Shown here piece by piece: positions 26,805 to 36,408 of a stretch of DNA of 64,000 nt. The notes beneath the pieces are model-generated. The model searched no databases. It was not told the origin of the DNA and was given only the letters and a program-made list of their open reading frames with translations. The translations under genes were made by a program, and so were the position numbers. The stretch lies in assembly GCF_000701345.1 (NCBI RefSeq), contig NZ_KL370775.1, positions 124,001 through 188,000 on the forward strand, given 5' to 3'. The DNA comes from Bradyrhizobium sp. URHD0069. Lineage in GTDB: Bacteria; Pseudomonadota; Alphaproteobacteria; Rhizobiales; Xanthobacteraceae. Numbering within the stretch: position 1 is the stretch's first letter; each line of letters opens with the position of its first letter.

Positions 26805-29147
26805 GTGGCAAACATCAATCGGCAGATCGCGGAAGAACTCGGCGTTCGCGAACAACAGGTCGAGGCGACGGTGGCGCTGCTCGATGGAGGCGCCACCGTC
26901 CCGTTCGTTGCGCGATACCGCAAGGAAATCACCGGCGCGCTCGACGATGCGCAATTGCGCACTCTGGAAGAGCGCCTGAACTATCTACGCGAACTGGAAG
27001 AGCGTCGCGTCGCGGTTCTCAACTCGGTTCGTGAACAGGGCAAGCTGGATGCCGCGCTCGAAGCGGCAATCCTGGCGGCCGACAGCAAGGGTCGCCTGGA
27101 AGACATCTACCTCCCGTTCAAGCCGAAGCGCCGCACCAAGGCCGAGATCGCCAAAGAGGCGGGGCTGGAGCCGCTGGCCGCCTTGTTGCTGACGCAGCCG
27201 GAGAACGATCCGCAGGCCGTGGCCGCACCGTTCATCAACGCCGACAAGCAGGTGGCGGATGCCGTGGCCGCGCTCGACGGCGCGCGAGCCATTCTAGTCG
27301 AACGATTCGCCGAAGACGCCGACCTGATCGGCGCGCTGCGCGAACAGATGTGGTCGAACGGCCTGATGGCCTCAACGGTGCGCACCGGTAAAAAAACCGC
27401 GGGCGAGAAATTTAAGGACTATTTCGATTTCAGCGAGCCGCTCACCAAACTGCCATCGCACCGCATCCTCGCAATGTTCCGCGGCGAGAAAGAAGAGATC
27501 CTAGAGCTGCAGATGCTGCCCGAGCCGGCCGCGACTACGCCGGCCGCGGTCAGTTCTTATGAACTGAAGATCATGCAGAGATTCGCGATTTCCGATCAGG
27601 GCCGGCCCGGCGACAAATGGCTGACGGAAACCGTGCGCTGGGCCTGGCGCACCAAAATCCAGATTCATCTCAACATCGATTTGCGGATGCGGCTGTGGAC
27701 CGCGGCCGAGCAGGAAGCGGTACGCGTGTTCGCGTCAAATCTGCGCGACCTCTTGTTGGCGGCGCCGGCGGGCGCACGCGTCACCATGGGCCTCGATCCC
27801 GGTTTCCGCTCCGGCGTCAAAGTCGCCGTCGTCGATACTACCGGCAAGGTGGTTGCGACGACGACGATCTATCCGCACGAGCCGGCGCGGCGTTGGGACG
27901 AAGCGCTGGGGATGCTGGGCAAGCTCGCCGTGCAACATCGCGTCGATTTGATTGCGATCGGCAACGGCACTGCGTCGCGCGAAACCGACAAGCTCGCCAT
28001 GGATCTGGTGAAGCTGCTGCCGGACCTGAAGATGTCAAAGATCGTGGTGTCGGAAGCCGGCGCCTCGGTCTATTCGGCGTCGGCCTTTGCGTCCGAGGAA
28101 TTGCCCGAACTCGACGTCACATTGCGCGGTGCGGTGTCGATCGCGCGGCGGCTGCAGGACCCGCTGGCTGAACTGGTCAAGATCGATCCGAAGGCGATCG
28201 GCGTCGGACAATATCAGCATGACCTTGGCGAGAGCAAACTGGCGCGCGCGCTCGATGCGGTGGTGGAGGATTGCGTCAATGCGGTCGGAGTCGATGCCAA
28301 CATCGCCTCGGCGCCGCTGCTGGCGCGGGTATCGGGGATTGGCACTGGGCTGGCGCAAACCATCGTCCAGCACCGCGACGCCAATGGGCCGTTCAAGTCA
28401 CGCAGGGCACTGAAGCAGGTACCGCGGCTCGGGCCGAAGGCGTTCGAGCAATGCGCTGGCTTCCTGCGCATCACGGGTGGCGACGATCCACTCGATGCCT
28501 CCGGCGTCCATCCGGAGGCCTATCCCATCGTGCGCAAAATTCTTGCCGCGACGAAGAGCGACATCAAGGCGCTGATCGGCAACGCGGAGCTCCTGCGGCA
28601 GGTCAAGCCACAGAGCTTCGTCGATGCTACCTTTGGTTTGCCGACTGTGACCGACATTCTGCGCGAACTGGAAAAGCCCGGCCGCGATCCGCGCCCGGCG
28701 TTCAAGGCCGCAGTGTTCAAAGAGGGTGTCGAGACGCTGAAGGATCTCAAACGCGGCATGATCCTCGAAGGCACGGTAACCAACGTTGCGGCATTCGGCG
28801 CCTTCGTCGATATCGGCGTGCATCAGGATGGGCTGGTGCACATCTCGGCGATGTCGAAGTCCTTCATCAAGGATCCGCGCGAGGTGGTGAAGTCGGGCGA
28901 CATCATCAAGGTGAAGGTGCTCGAGGTTGAGGTCGCCCGCAAGCGCATCGCGCTGACGCTGCGTCTCGATGACGAACCCGGCGGCAGGAGCGAGCGTCCG
29001 GCGCAAGGCATGCCGCGCGAAAAGTCCCGCGCGTCGGTGACATCGTCGGCGGCGCGCAAGCCGCAACAGCCGTCCGGCGGCGGAGCGCTCGCCGAAGCCT
29101 TGCGCCGCGCCAATGATAAAAGCGGGAGCGGCAAGACCAAGGCTTGA
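26805..29147 (+). CDS. tex: Tex-family transcription accessory/RNA-binding protein
   Basis: A 780-aa protein with all Tex domains in order: N-terminal helical domain (ANINRQIAEELGVREQQVEA), a YqgF/RNase H-like domain (MGLDPGFRSGVKVAVVD), helix-hairpin-helix motifs (ISGIGTGLAQTIV-type, VPRLGPKAFEQCAGFLRI) and a C-terminal S1 domain (GTVTNVAAFGAFVDIGVHQD). A basic, low-complexity tail follows. The ATG at 26739 would add 22 residues of poor quality, and the GTG at 26805 matches the usual family start. Tex binds nucleic acid and influences transcription in other bacteria. Confidence 0.92.
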   Translation: MANINRQIAEELGVREQQVEATVALLDGGATVPFVARYRKEITGALDDAQLRTLEERLNYLRELEERRVAVLNSVREQGKLDAALEAAILAADSKGRLEDIYLPFKPKRRTKAEIAKEAGLEPLAALLLTQPENDPQAVAAPFINADKQVADAVAALDGARAILVERFAEDADLIGALREQMWSNGLMASTVRTGKKTAGEKFKDYFDFSEPLTKLPSHRILAMFRGEKEEILELQMLPEPAATTPAAVSSYELKIMQRFAISDQGRPGDKWLTETVRWAWRTKIQIHLNIDLRMRLWTAAEQEAVRVFASNLRDLLLAAPAGARVTMGLDPGFRSGVKVAVVDTTGKVVATTTIYPHEPARRWDEALGMLGKLAVQHRVDLIAIGNGTASRETDKLAMDLVKLLPDLKMSKIVVSEAGASVYSASAFASEELPELDVTLRGAVSIARRLQDPLAELVKIDPKAIGVGQYQHDLGESKLARALDAVVEDCVNAVGVDANIASAPLLARVSGIGTGLAQTIVQHRDANGPFKSRRALKQVPRLGPKAFEQCAGFLRITGGDDPLDASGVHPEAYPIVRKILAATKSDIKALIGNAELLRQVKPQSFVDATFGLPTVTDILRELEKPGRDPRPAFKAAVFKEGVETLKDLKRGMILEGTVTNVAAFGAFVDIGVHQDGLVHISAMSKSFIKDPREVVKSGDIIKVKVLEVEVARKRIALTLRLDDEPGGRSERPAQGMPREKSRASVTSSAARKPQQPSGGGALAEALRRANDKSGSGKTKA

Positions 29148-29218
29148 TTGGAGTGCAGCCGGCCGAGCCGGGCGCTTCTGCGGACTTATGGCCGCCATGC
29201 ACGCTGGGCGTACTCGCG

Positions 29219-29695
29219 TCACATCGCCAATCTGGCCCAGCATCTTTCGAAGGGCTCGATGGCAGGTTTGCCAAATCTGCGCAAATCGTTCGCGAACGGA
29301 AGCTTGAGGGCGATTCGGCCCAATGGCTGAGGCCATGCATCCTTGGTGCGCGCGGTGGTCTCTTTGGCGATAGCAGACGTAGGACGGATGCTTAAATCAG
29401 GTCTTTTTCCTCTTGACCGCCTTTTGGCGGCGTGGGCCTCTGCCGCATTTCGTATGGATCTAGCGTAACTGTCTGCGGCGTTATCGGCAGAAATTTGCAA
29501 CCTCTTGGCGATGGCAGCTCCTTGCAACATAGTGTTTTTGGCGATCTGCTTATATCTTTCCTTGGTCTCCCTGTCCTTGGTTTTGGCAGCGAGACTGATA
29601 TATCGATCACGCCGACTTTTTGCCGCGGCCATGAGACCTTTATGCTGTTGCTTCGCAAGGTGCCGAATCACGACATCCAGATCGGCGTCCGCCAT
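29219..29695 (-). CDS. Basic helical hypothetical protein, 158 aa
   Basis: GAGGAAATAATCG precedes the ATG. The first 100 residues are strongly helical and rich in Lys, Arg and Ala (KSRRDRYISLAAKTKDRETK, KNTMLQGAAIAKRLQISADN), so a nucleic-acid-binding or coiled-coil role is possible. The last 50 residues look less constrained. It is convergent with tex and divergent from the second ABC importer. No family recognised. Confidence 0.5.
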   Translation of the reverse strand: MADADLDVVIRHLAKQQHKGLMAAAKSRRDRYISLAAKTKDRETKERYKQIAKNTMLQGAAIAKRLQISADNAADSYARSIRNAAEAHAAKRRSRGKRPDLSIRPTSAIAKETTARTKDAWPQPLGRIALKLPFANDLRRFGKPAIEPFERCWARLAM

Positions 29696-29929
29696 CGATT
29701 ATTTCCTCAAGTACCAAAACATTCCATATGATCAAGTATGCAACGGCGGAGGGGACTTTGCAATTCTGCGGCTGGCGAATGGGCCATCTGCTCTCAAGCG
29801 GGCGACCATCGGATTGTTGACGCGGTACCCCAGTTATTTTGCGAATTCGTTGAGTTCGGATGGGGAACAAACACTTTGATAAAAATTCGAACGAGGATAG
29901 GTAAGGGACCGATCCATCAGGAGGAGCCA

Positions 29930-31102
29930 ATGTCGAGAATTGTCAGGCAACTAAGTCTTTTTTTCGCAAGCGCGCTTTTCGTTGGAGCGCTGGTTGCGAC
30001 TGCGCAGGCGAAGGAAAGGGTCAAGGTCGGCTTCATCGGGCCGTTGACCGGAGGCGTTTCAGTCAACGGGATCGGCGGTCGAAACTCCGCTGAACTAGCT
30101 GTCAAGCTGCGCAATGCCGATGCGAAAGCGAAATACGAATACGAGCTCGTCGTGCTCGATGACGAATGCAAGCCGAACGTAGCCGTGCAGGTCGCCACCA
30201 AGATGGCGGCGGACAAGGAAATCATCGCCGGGGCCACGCATTATTGCTCCGCCACCGCGATCGCTACCGTCGATATCTATCACAAATTCGGCTTCCCGAT
30301 TATCGTGTGGGGCGCCGTGCTGCCGGACATCACCTACCGGAGCAAGTATGCGGAGGTGCATCGCGTTAACGGGACCATGATCGACCAGAACGATGCCAAT
30401 GCCGAACTCATCACCAAGCTCGGTTTCAAGAATGTCGCGGTGATCCACGACACCACTGATTATGGCAAGGGTCACAACGCGTATTTCAGCAAATCTCTCG
30501 CCAAGCTGGGCGGCAAGATCGTCGGCACGTTCGGCGTCACCGCGGACCAGCAGGACTTCACCGCCGAACTGACCCAGATCAAGTCCCTCAATCCGGAGGT
30601 GGTCTATTTCGGTGGGCTTACGCCGATCGGCGTCCGCGTCCGCTCGCAGATGGACAAGCTTGGCATCAAGAGCGTGTTCGACGGCACCTCGGGCATCGTG
30701 TCGGAAGCTTTCATCCAGGGGCTCGGACCGCTCGCCGAAGGCGCGCTCGCGTTCCGTGAAGGCGCTTCGACCGAGAAGCTGCCGGGCGGGAAATTCTTCC
30801 TGGAGAAGTATGCCGCACAGAAGTACGACAATCCGCCGGAAGCTTACGGCGCTTTCTCTTATGCCGCTATGGACCTGATCCTCGACTCGATCGAAAAAGT
30901 CGGGCCGGATCGCAAGAAGGTCATTGAGGAACTGGCGAACGTAAGAGACCGCGACTCCATCATCGGCAAGATCACGTTCGACGATCACGGCCAGAATACC
31001 GTGGCCTTGATCACCAAATATGTGGTGCAGGACGGCAAGTTCGTGGAGTGGGACGATAGCGAATACGCCACGGGCAGGCGCAAGCTTCCCGGACAGAAAT
31101 AG
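29930..31102 (+). CDS. ABC transporter substrate-binding protein, second Liv-type system
   Basis: A 390-aa periplasmic receptor. A strong CAGGAGGAGCC precedes the ATG at 29930. The signal peptide runs to about residue 27 (VGALVATAQA-KERV). The receptor-type fold begins VKVGFIGPLTGGVSVNGIGG and includes HDTTDYGKG-type hinge and AYGAFSYAAMDLILDSIEKV helices. A strong stem-loop separates it from the permease gene. It starts the second complete five-gene importer in this window. The ligand is unknown, and no catabolic gene is adjacent. Confidence 0.93.
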   Translation: MSRIVRQLSLFFASALFVGALVATAQAKERVKVGFIGPLTGGVSVNGIGGRNSAELAVKLRNADAKAKYEYELVVLDDECKPNVAVQVATKMAADKEIIAGATHYCSATAIATVDIYHKFGFPIIVWGAVLPDITYRSKYAEVHRVNGTMIDQNDANAELITKLGFKNVAVIHDTTDYGKGHNAYFSKSLAKLGGKIVGTFGVTADQQDFTAELTQIKSLNPEVVYFGGLTPIGVRVRSQMDKLGIKSVFDGTSGIVSEAFIQGLGPLAEGALAFREGASTEKLPGGKFFLEKYAAQKYDNPPEAYGAFSYAAMDLILDSIEKVGPDRKKVIEELANVRDRDSIIGKITFDDHGQNTVALITKYVVQDGKFVEWDDSEYATGRRKLPGQK

Positions 31103-31108
31103 CCAACA

Positions 31109-31139
31109 GCGGGACGGGCGGCACCAGCTCCCGTCCCGC
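31109..31139 (+). terminator. Stem-loop between receptor and permease genes
   Basis: GCGGGACGGG and CCCGTCCCGC form a perfect 10-bp GC-rich stem with an 11-base loop, 6 bases after the receptor stop codon. There is no long T-run. Such structures usually stabilise the receptor mRNA or partially stop transcription, so that more receptor than permease is made. Confidence 0.75.
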
Positions 31140-31174
31140 TTCCGCCTTCGCGGTGCGCACAGGATCAGAAAAAA

Positions 31175-32095
31175 ATGGATGTGGGGCTCCTCTCGCAATA
31201 CATCATGAACGGTCTCATGCTCGGCATGATGTATACGCTCGTCGCGGTCGGCTTCACGCTGTTCTTCGGTGTGCTCGATATCATCAAGTTCTCGCATGGT
31301 GATGTGCTGACGGTCGGCGCCTTCACGGGGCTAGCGACCTATATCGGCCTGCGCTCGGTCGGAGTCAGCTCCACCCCGCTGTTGCTGCTTGCGGTACTGG
31401 TCGTCGCGATCCTCGCCATGGCGGCGCTCGGCATGCTGATCGCGCGCTACCTGGTGCTGCCGCTGCGCTCGGCGCCGGCGCTCAACACACTGCTGATCAC
31501 GTTGATGCTCGGCACGGTGCTGCGCGAAATGGTTCGGCTGTTCTACCCGCAAGGCGCCAACCCGAAACCGTTCCCGGCCTTGCTTCCAACTGATTCAATC
31601 AACCTCGGCCAGTTCAACCTGCGGCTCGACAACGCCATCATGCTCGCGGCCGGCGTCACGATCATCGTCGGGCTGCGGCTTTTGCTCAACCGTACCAAGC
31701 TCGGTCTCGCCATCCGCGCGGTGGCGCAGGATGAAGAGACCGCGCGAACGATGGGTATCAACTTCACCGCCATCGTGCTGATCACGTTCGCGATCGGGTC
31801 GGCGTTGGCCGCCATCGGTGGCGTGATGAACGGCCTGTATTACAACGAAATCAATTTCGGCATGGGGCTGCTGCTCGGCGTGATCGGCTTTTCCGCCGCG
31901 ATCATCGGCGGGCTCGGGAGCATCTACGGTGCCATCCTGGGCGGCTTCCTGTTCGCGGCGTTGCAGACCATCGGCGCCGTCGCGCTGCCGTTCGCCAGCG
32001 CCTACAAGGACGTGTTTGCCTTCACCGTCGTGATCGCGCTGATGGCTTGGCGTCCGACCGGACTGATTCAAGAAAAAATCAGTGAGCGGGTCTGA
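31175..32095 (+). CDS. ABC transporter permease, LivH type (second system)
   Basis: A 306-aa membrane protein with LivH features: MYTLVAVGFTLFFGVLDIIK, KFSHGDVLTVGAFTGL and the late IIGGLGSIYGAILGGFLFAA loop. AGGATCAG lies about 8 bases upstream of the ATG. The next gene begins around its stop codon, so the operon is compact. Confidence 0.95.
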   Translation: MDVGLLSQYIMNGLMLGMMYTLVAVGFTLFFGVLDIIKFSHGDVLTVGAFTGLATYIGLRSVGVSSTPLLLLAVLVVAILAMAALGMLIARYLVLPLRSAPALNTLLITLMLGTVLREMVRLFYPQGANPKPFPALLPTDSINLGQFNLRLDNAIMLAAGVTIIVGLRLLLNRTKLGLAIRAVAQDEETARTMGINFTAIVLITFAIGSALAAIGGVMNGLYYNEINFGMGLLLGVIGFSAAIIGGLGSIYGAILGGFLFAALQTIGAVALPFASAYKDVFAFTVVIALMAWRPTGLIQEKISERV

Positions 32096-32099
32096 GCGC

Positions 32100-33263
32100 A
32101 TGCCGGAAGTCAAGCAGGAACCGCAGGCTCCCTTGTTGCCGGGCGTTGTCGCTGTGGCGCTCTCGACTGCGTATCTGATCGCGCTGCTGGCTGTCGAAAA
32201 GCAGCCGCTCGTCATTGGCCTGCTGGCATTCGGCATCGTCGCCGTGCTCGTCGCCCATTACATGGACTGGCTCGATCCGGTAGGCCGAAGTTTTGCCGAG
32301 CGCGAGGGTGTGCTCAGCGCATACGCGGTCCTCGCCGCCTGCGTGGTGGCGGCGTTCTTCCACGACAATCATTTCGTGCTGCTGCTGTTCGTCACCGTAT
32401 TGCTCTATGCAGTGGCGACGCTCGGGCTGAATATCGAATTCGGCTATGCCGGCGTGCTTAACTTCGCGGGTGCGTCGTTCTTCGGCATCGGCGCTTATAC
32501 CTCGGCGGTGCTCAATACCTACACTGCCGTGCCTCACCTCCTGGTGCTCCTGATCGGCGGGACGCTTGCCGCGCTGATTGGTTCGCTGCTGCTGCTCCCG
32601 GTGTTGCGCACGCGCGGTCATTATGCGGCGCTGGTCACCATCGCATTTGCGCTGCTGCTCAAGACATTCCTGGAAGTCAACGACGTGCTCGGCGGACCAC
32701 AGGGCATGCAGGTCAAGGGCATGAGCATCCTCGGCTGGTCGTTCAACGATAATTTCGAGATCGGCAAGATCGAGATGTCGTTCTATCTCAACTATTTTGT
32801 GATCAGCATGCTGCTGTTGTGCGGCACCTTCGTCCTGGTGCGGCGGCTGGAACGGTCATGGATCGGGCTCGACCTCGATGCGATACGGCTCGATGAGACC
32901 GCAGCGAGTTGCTTCGGACTGGATATCGCGCGCTGGAAGATCACCGCCTTCGTGCTCGGCAATTTCGTTATCGGCCTCGCCGGCGCGCTCTTCGGCATGG
33001 TCGGCGGCTTCGTTGCTCCCAACAACTACACCTTCGCCGATTCGCTGATCATGGTGTCAATCCTGCTGCTCGGTGGCATAGGCAACCCATGGGGCGTGGT
33101 GGTAGCGACCTTCATCGTCGTGGTCTTGCCGGAGAAATTGCAGACCATCCAGGAATACCGCTTCCTCCTGTATGCCTTGATCGTGATCGTGGTGCTGCTG
33201 TTCCGTCCTGAGGGGCTGCTGCCGCGGCCGGTACGGCGTTATTTCCCCGGGGGGCGGGCATGA
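32100..33263 (+). CDS. ABC transporter permease, LivM type (second system)
   Basis: A 387-aa permease with extra N-terminal helices compared with the short LivM in the first system. LivM motifs present are TLGLNIEFGYAGVLNFAGAS, LRTRGHYAALVTIAFALLLK and ILLLGGIGNPWGVVVATFIV. A GTG at 32082 would add 6 residues and overlap the preceding gene. The ATG at 32100, 4 bases after that stop, is used here. It overlaps the next ATPase gene by 4 bases. Confidence 0.93.
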   Translation: MPEVKQEPQAPLLPGVVAVALSTAYLIALLAVEKQPLVIGLLAFGIVAVLVAHYMDWLDPVGRSFAEREGVLSAYAVLAACVVAAFFHDNHFVLLLFVTVLLYAVATLGLNIEFGYAGVLNFAGASFFGIGAYTSAVLNTYTAVPHLLVLLIGGTLAALIGSLLLLPVLRTRGHYAALVTIAFALLLKTFLEVNDVLGGPQGMQVKGMSILGWSFNDNFEIGKIEMSFYLNYFVISMLLLCGTFVLVRRLERSWIGLDLDAIRLDETAASCFGLDIARWKITAFVLGNFVIGLAGALFGMVGGFVAPNNYTFADSLIMVSILLLGGIGNPWGVVVATFIVVVLPEKLQTIQEYRFLLYALIVIVVLLFRPEGLLPRPVRRYFPGGRA

Positions 33264-34033
33264 CCTATTTGCTGGAGGCTCGCGGGCTGACCCGGAAGTT
33301 CGGCGGCGTCGTGGCGCTGGACAATCTTGATCTTACGGTAGTGCCCAACGAAATCATCGGCCTGATCGGACCCAATGGGTCGGGCAAAACGACATTCTTC
33401 AACGTCGTCACCGGAATCTACGGCGCGCACGGCGGCTCCGTCACCTTCGACGGCGCGGACATTACGCGCGCCTCGTCGCGCGCCGTCTATCACGCCGGCG
33501 TTTCCCGCACCTTTCAGCGCTCGCGGCTGTCGCTGCCGTTGTCGATCTTCGACAACATCATGATCGGCAACCACAAGCGGCTCAATCAAGGGCTCTGGTT
33601 CAACCTGGTCCGCCGCGGCGAATTCAAGCGCGAGTTCGAGGTCAATTATGCCGCAGCCCGCACGCTCATCGAAGTATTCGAGCCGCGGCTTGCCGAGCGG
33701 ATGTTCGAGCCGGTCGCCGGGCTGCCGATGATCGACCGGCGCCGCATCGAGATCTGCCGCGCGCTGATCAGTCAGCCAAAGCTGCTCTTGCTCGACGAGC
33801 CGTCGGCCGGAATGACGCATGACGAGACCAAGGAATTAATGGACGACATTCTGCAGGTCCGCGATCTCAATCGGAACCTCACCATCGTTATCGTTGAGCA
33901 CGAGATGGGGTTGATCGAGCGTATCACCGACCGTTGCGTGGTGCTCAATTTCGGCCGCAAGATCGCGGAAGGGCCGTACCGTCAGGTCGCCGTCGACCGG
34001 CAGGTGCAGGAAGCCTATCTGGGGGTGGAGTAG
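33260..34033 (+). CDS. ABC transporter ATPase, LivG type (second system)
   Basis: A 257-aa ATPase with Walker A GPNGSGKTT and Walker B LLLLDEPSAGM. The usual LSYGxQRR signature is replaced by LPMIDRRRIEICRAL, so again the LivG partner has a non-standard signature while its LivF partner is canonical. The stop codon is directly followed by the next start. Confidence 0.93.
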   Translation: MTYLLEARGLTRKFGGVVALDNLDLTVVPNEIIGLIGPNGSGKTTFFNVVTGIYGAHGGSVTFDGADITRASSRAVYHAGVSRTFQRSRLSLPLSIFDNIMIGNHKRLNQGLWFNLVRRGEFKREFEVNYAAARTLIEVFEPRLAERMFEPVAGLPMIDRRRIEICRALISQPKLLLLDEPSAGMTHDETKELMDDILQVRDLNRNLTIVIVEHEMGLIERITDRCVVLNFGRKIAEGPYRQVAVDRQVQEAYLGVE

Positions 34034-34744
34034 ATGACCGGCCGATTGGAAATCGAGGGCGTCTACACCGCTTATGACAAGGCGGACGTTCTCGAAGGCA
34101 TTTCGCTCAAGGTAGAGCCTGGGCGCATCACCTGTCTGCTAGGTTCCAACGGCTCCGGCAAAACCACGCTGATCCGCTCGATCCTGGGGCTGACGCCGCC
34201 GCGCGCGGGCCATATCGTATTTGACGGTCAGGACATCACCGCGCTGCCGACCCACAAGGTTATCGCCGCGGGCGTGGCCTGCATCCCCGAAGGCCGCAAA
34301 GTTTTTCCCAAGCTTACGGTCGAGGAGAACCTGCGGCTCGGCGCCTATCAGGAACCCTCCAATGCAGTTACCGAGGAGCGCATGGCGGAAATCTTTCGTT
34401 TGTTCCCGCGCCTGGCCGAACGCCGGATACAGCTCGCCGGCACCATGTCGGGCGGCGAGCAGGCCATGGTCTCGATCGGCCGGGGCCTAATGCGGGCTCC
34501 GAAGCTGTTGCTGATCGACGAGCCTTCGCTCGGCTTGTCGCCGCTTTTCGTCAAGGAGAACTTCAACATCATCCGCAAGATCAACGAGCGTGGCATTTCG
34601 ATCTTTCTTGTGGAGCAAAATGTGCATCAAACGCTCGCCATCTCCGACTACGGATATGTTTTGTCCAAGGGCAGGGTGGTGATGGAAGGTACGCCAAGCG
34701 AGATCGGCAAGACCAAAGAAGTCCAGCAAGCCTATTTTGGCTGA
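34034..34744 (+). CDS. ABC transporter ATPase, LivF type (second system)
   Basis: A 236-aa ATPase with Walker A GSNGSGKTT, canonical signature MSGGEQAM and Walker B LLLIDEPSLGLSP. It completes the second importer (receptor, two permeases, two ATPases). No terminator is visible after it. Confidence 0.95.
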   Translation: MTGRLEIEGVYTAYDKADVLEGISLKVEPGRITCLLGSNGSGKTTLIRSILGLTPPRAGHIVFDGQDITALPTHKVIAAGVACIPEGRKVFPKLTVEENLRLGAYQEPSNAVTEERMAEIFRLFPRLAERRIQLAGTMSGGEQAMVSIGRGLMRAPKLLLIDEPSLGLSPLFVKENFNIIRKINERGISIFLVEQNVHQTLAISDYGYVLSKGRVVMEGTPSEIGKTKEVQQAYFG

Positions 34745-35521
34745 GTCACCAGCTCTCTATGTAACGCGAAGTGCGCCAAACCAACCACTGCATACGGAAA
34801 AAATGCTTGGCGTCAGTGTCTCGTGAGCCTCTGGAAGGCAATCCAACAATCTCGAACGGGAGGGCCTGGGACTTCAAACGAGGGTGCCCCTGGGTGCACG
34901 GCGTCGCGCCCACCGCTCCGCGGCTGAACCGGCTGCGGAAGCCGCAGTCTCAGCGGTCCACCGGAGCGGCTGCCTAGGGTATGCCGCGCCAGGCGAGCAC
35001 CCCGTCGCCGGCTTCCGCGCCGCGTATCTTTCCTGTGGCCGTCTCAACGAGAGGGGTCACCGCGGGTCAGACTCGAAAGTGCTTGACCGCAAACTCAGCG
35101 CGTTTCGCCTCGGGAAGCCAACCTGAGCTCATGCGTCGCCGCGCGAGTTCGAGGATTTTCGTGGCACTGGAAACATGCCCCAGTGCGAATAGCTGATCCA
35201 CTCATCGGGATCGATCGTGAACGCAGAGCGTGATGCGATTACCGTCGATTTCATGGTTGTCCCCTTTGTTGTACGAACATTGCCCACATAAGAGACGACC
35301 AAACCGTCACCACTAAATTTTTGCTTAGGCGTGGCGGAAAGTGCAACCTCGTTCAGCAGCTTGCGCCGCTCTATATCTTTCTCTCAACCGGGGCTGGTTG
35401 CGAAATGACTGATGCAGCACCTTAAAAAAACGGTGTGGCGGTTTCGTGCAGCGAGTGACCAAAGCGTTCAGGGACCAGCCCCGAATTTGAAAGTTTGGAT
35501 CAACTACAATGCAGGTCGAAA
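34745..35521. other. Intergenic region, about 780 bases
   Basis: The region between the second importer and the nicotinamidase-like gene holds no large gene. Only the minus-strand small frame at 35129-35254 has a good ribosome-binding site. No terminator or repeat was recognised. Confidence 0.4.
35129..35254 (-). CDS. Possible 41-aa small protein
   Basis: An ATG at 35254 preceded by AAAGGGGACAACC opens a 41-codon frame, MKSTVIASRSAFTIDPDEWI followed by SYSHWGMFPVPRK. The sequence is hydrophilic with aromatic residues and has no signal or helix. The ribosome-binding site is good, but no homologue is known to me, so this is only a candidate. Confidence 0.3.
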   Translation of the reverse strand: MKSTVIASRSAFTIDPDEWISYSHWGMFPVPRKSSNSRGDA

Positions 35522-36148
35522 ATGCAGTTCCTGCTCAATGATGATGATTTGCTGCTGATAGTTGACGTGCAGAATGATTTCTGTCCTGGCGGTGCGCTCG
35601 CGGTGGCCGACGGCGATGCCGTGGTGCCGGTCATCAATCGCCTCGCCGAGCGCTTCGATCATGTCGTGTTGACCCAGGATTGGCACCCGCCGGGCCATAG
35701 CTCCTTCGCCACTTCACATCCCGGCTCTGCACCTTTTGAAACCATCAGCATGCCTTATGGCCAGCAAACGCTTTGGCCCGAGCACTGCGTGCAGGGCACG
35801 CCAGGGGCCGCCTTTCATCCGCAACTGGCGACGAAGCCGTCAGAGCTGGTGATCCGGAAAGGCTTCCGCACCGAAATCGATTCCTATTCCGCATTCTATG
35901 AAAACGACCGCCGCACTCCCACTGGGTTGGCTGGCTATTTGCGCGAGCGCAGCTTGCGGCGTCTCTTCCTCGTCGGGCTCGCGACCGACTTTTGCGTCCA
36001 TTACTCCGCCCTCGATGCGCGCCGGCTCGGCTTCGACACCGTCGTTGTCGAGACCGGGTGCCGGGCCATCGATCTGGCGGGTTCGCTCGATGCCGCCTGG
36101 GCCGCGATGGCTGCGGCCGGCGTGCAGCGCATCAACGATCTTGGCTAA
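35522..36148 (+). CDS. pncA: Nicotinamidase/isochorismatase-family hydrolase
   Basis: A 208-aa PncA-type amidase that hydrolyses nicotinamide to nicotinate and ammonia for NAD salvage. The catalytic triad is visible: D15 (IVDVQNDF), K113 (IRKGF) and C158 (ATDFCV). The metal ligands D53, H55 and H59 lie in TQDWHPPGHSSF. The frame starts at a TTG at 35495, but the ATG at 35522 is preferred because it directly begins the domain. Pyrazinamidase activity would be expected. Confidence 0.88.
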   Translation: MQFLLNDDDLLLIVDVQNDFCPGGALAVADGDAVVPVINRLAERFDHVVLTQDWHPPGHSSFATSHPGSAPFETISMPYGQQTLWPEHCVQGTPGAAFHPQLATKPSELVIRKGFRTEIDSYSAFYENDRRTPTGLAGYLRERSLRRLFLVGLATDFCVHYSALDARRLGFDTVVVETGCRAIDLAGSLDAAWAAMAAAGVQRINDLG

Positions 36149-36408
36149 CGCGTTCCGCAACAGCCCGCCATCGGACTTGATCCGAGGGTAGGTACCGCCC
36201 GGCACTAGTACGGAAATTGCGATTTGGCAGCCGGGCGGAGCCGTTAGGATCGTCTCGGAAGAATAAACTCGAATTTAGAAGACCCAGGTTTGAAGGCGAT
36301 GCAATATTCGATGGTTGGCGCAAAATTGTTTGCGTCGCGCATTGCGGCCCGGAGATGAACCGGTGCCCTCTGGAGGCGCAGACGCGCGGATCGTTCTGAG
36401 GATTGAGC

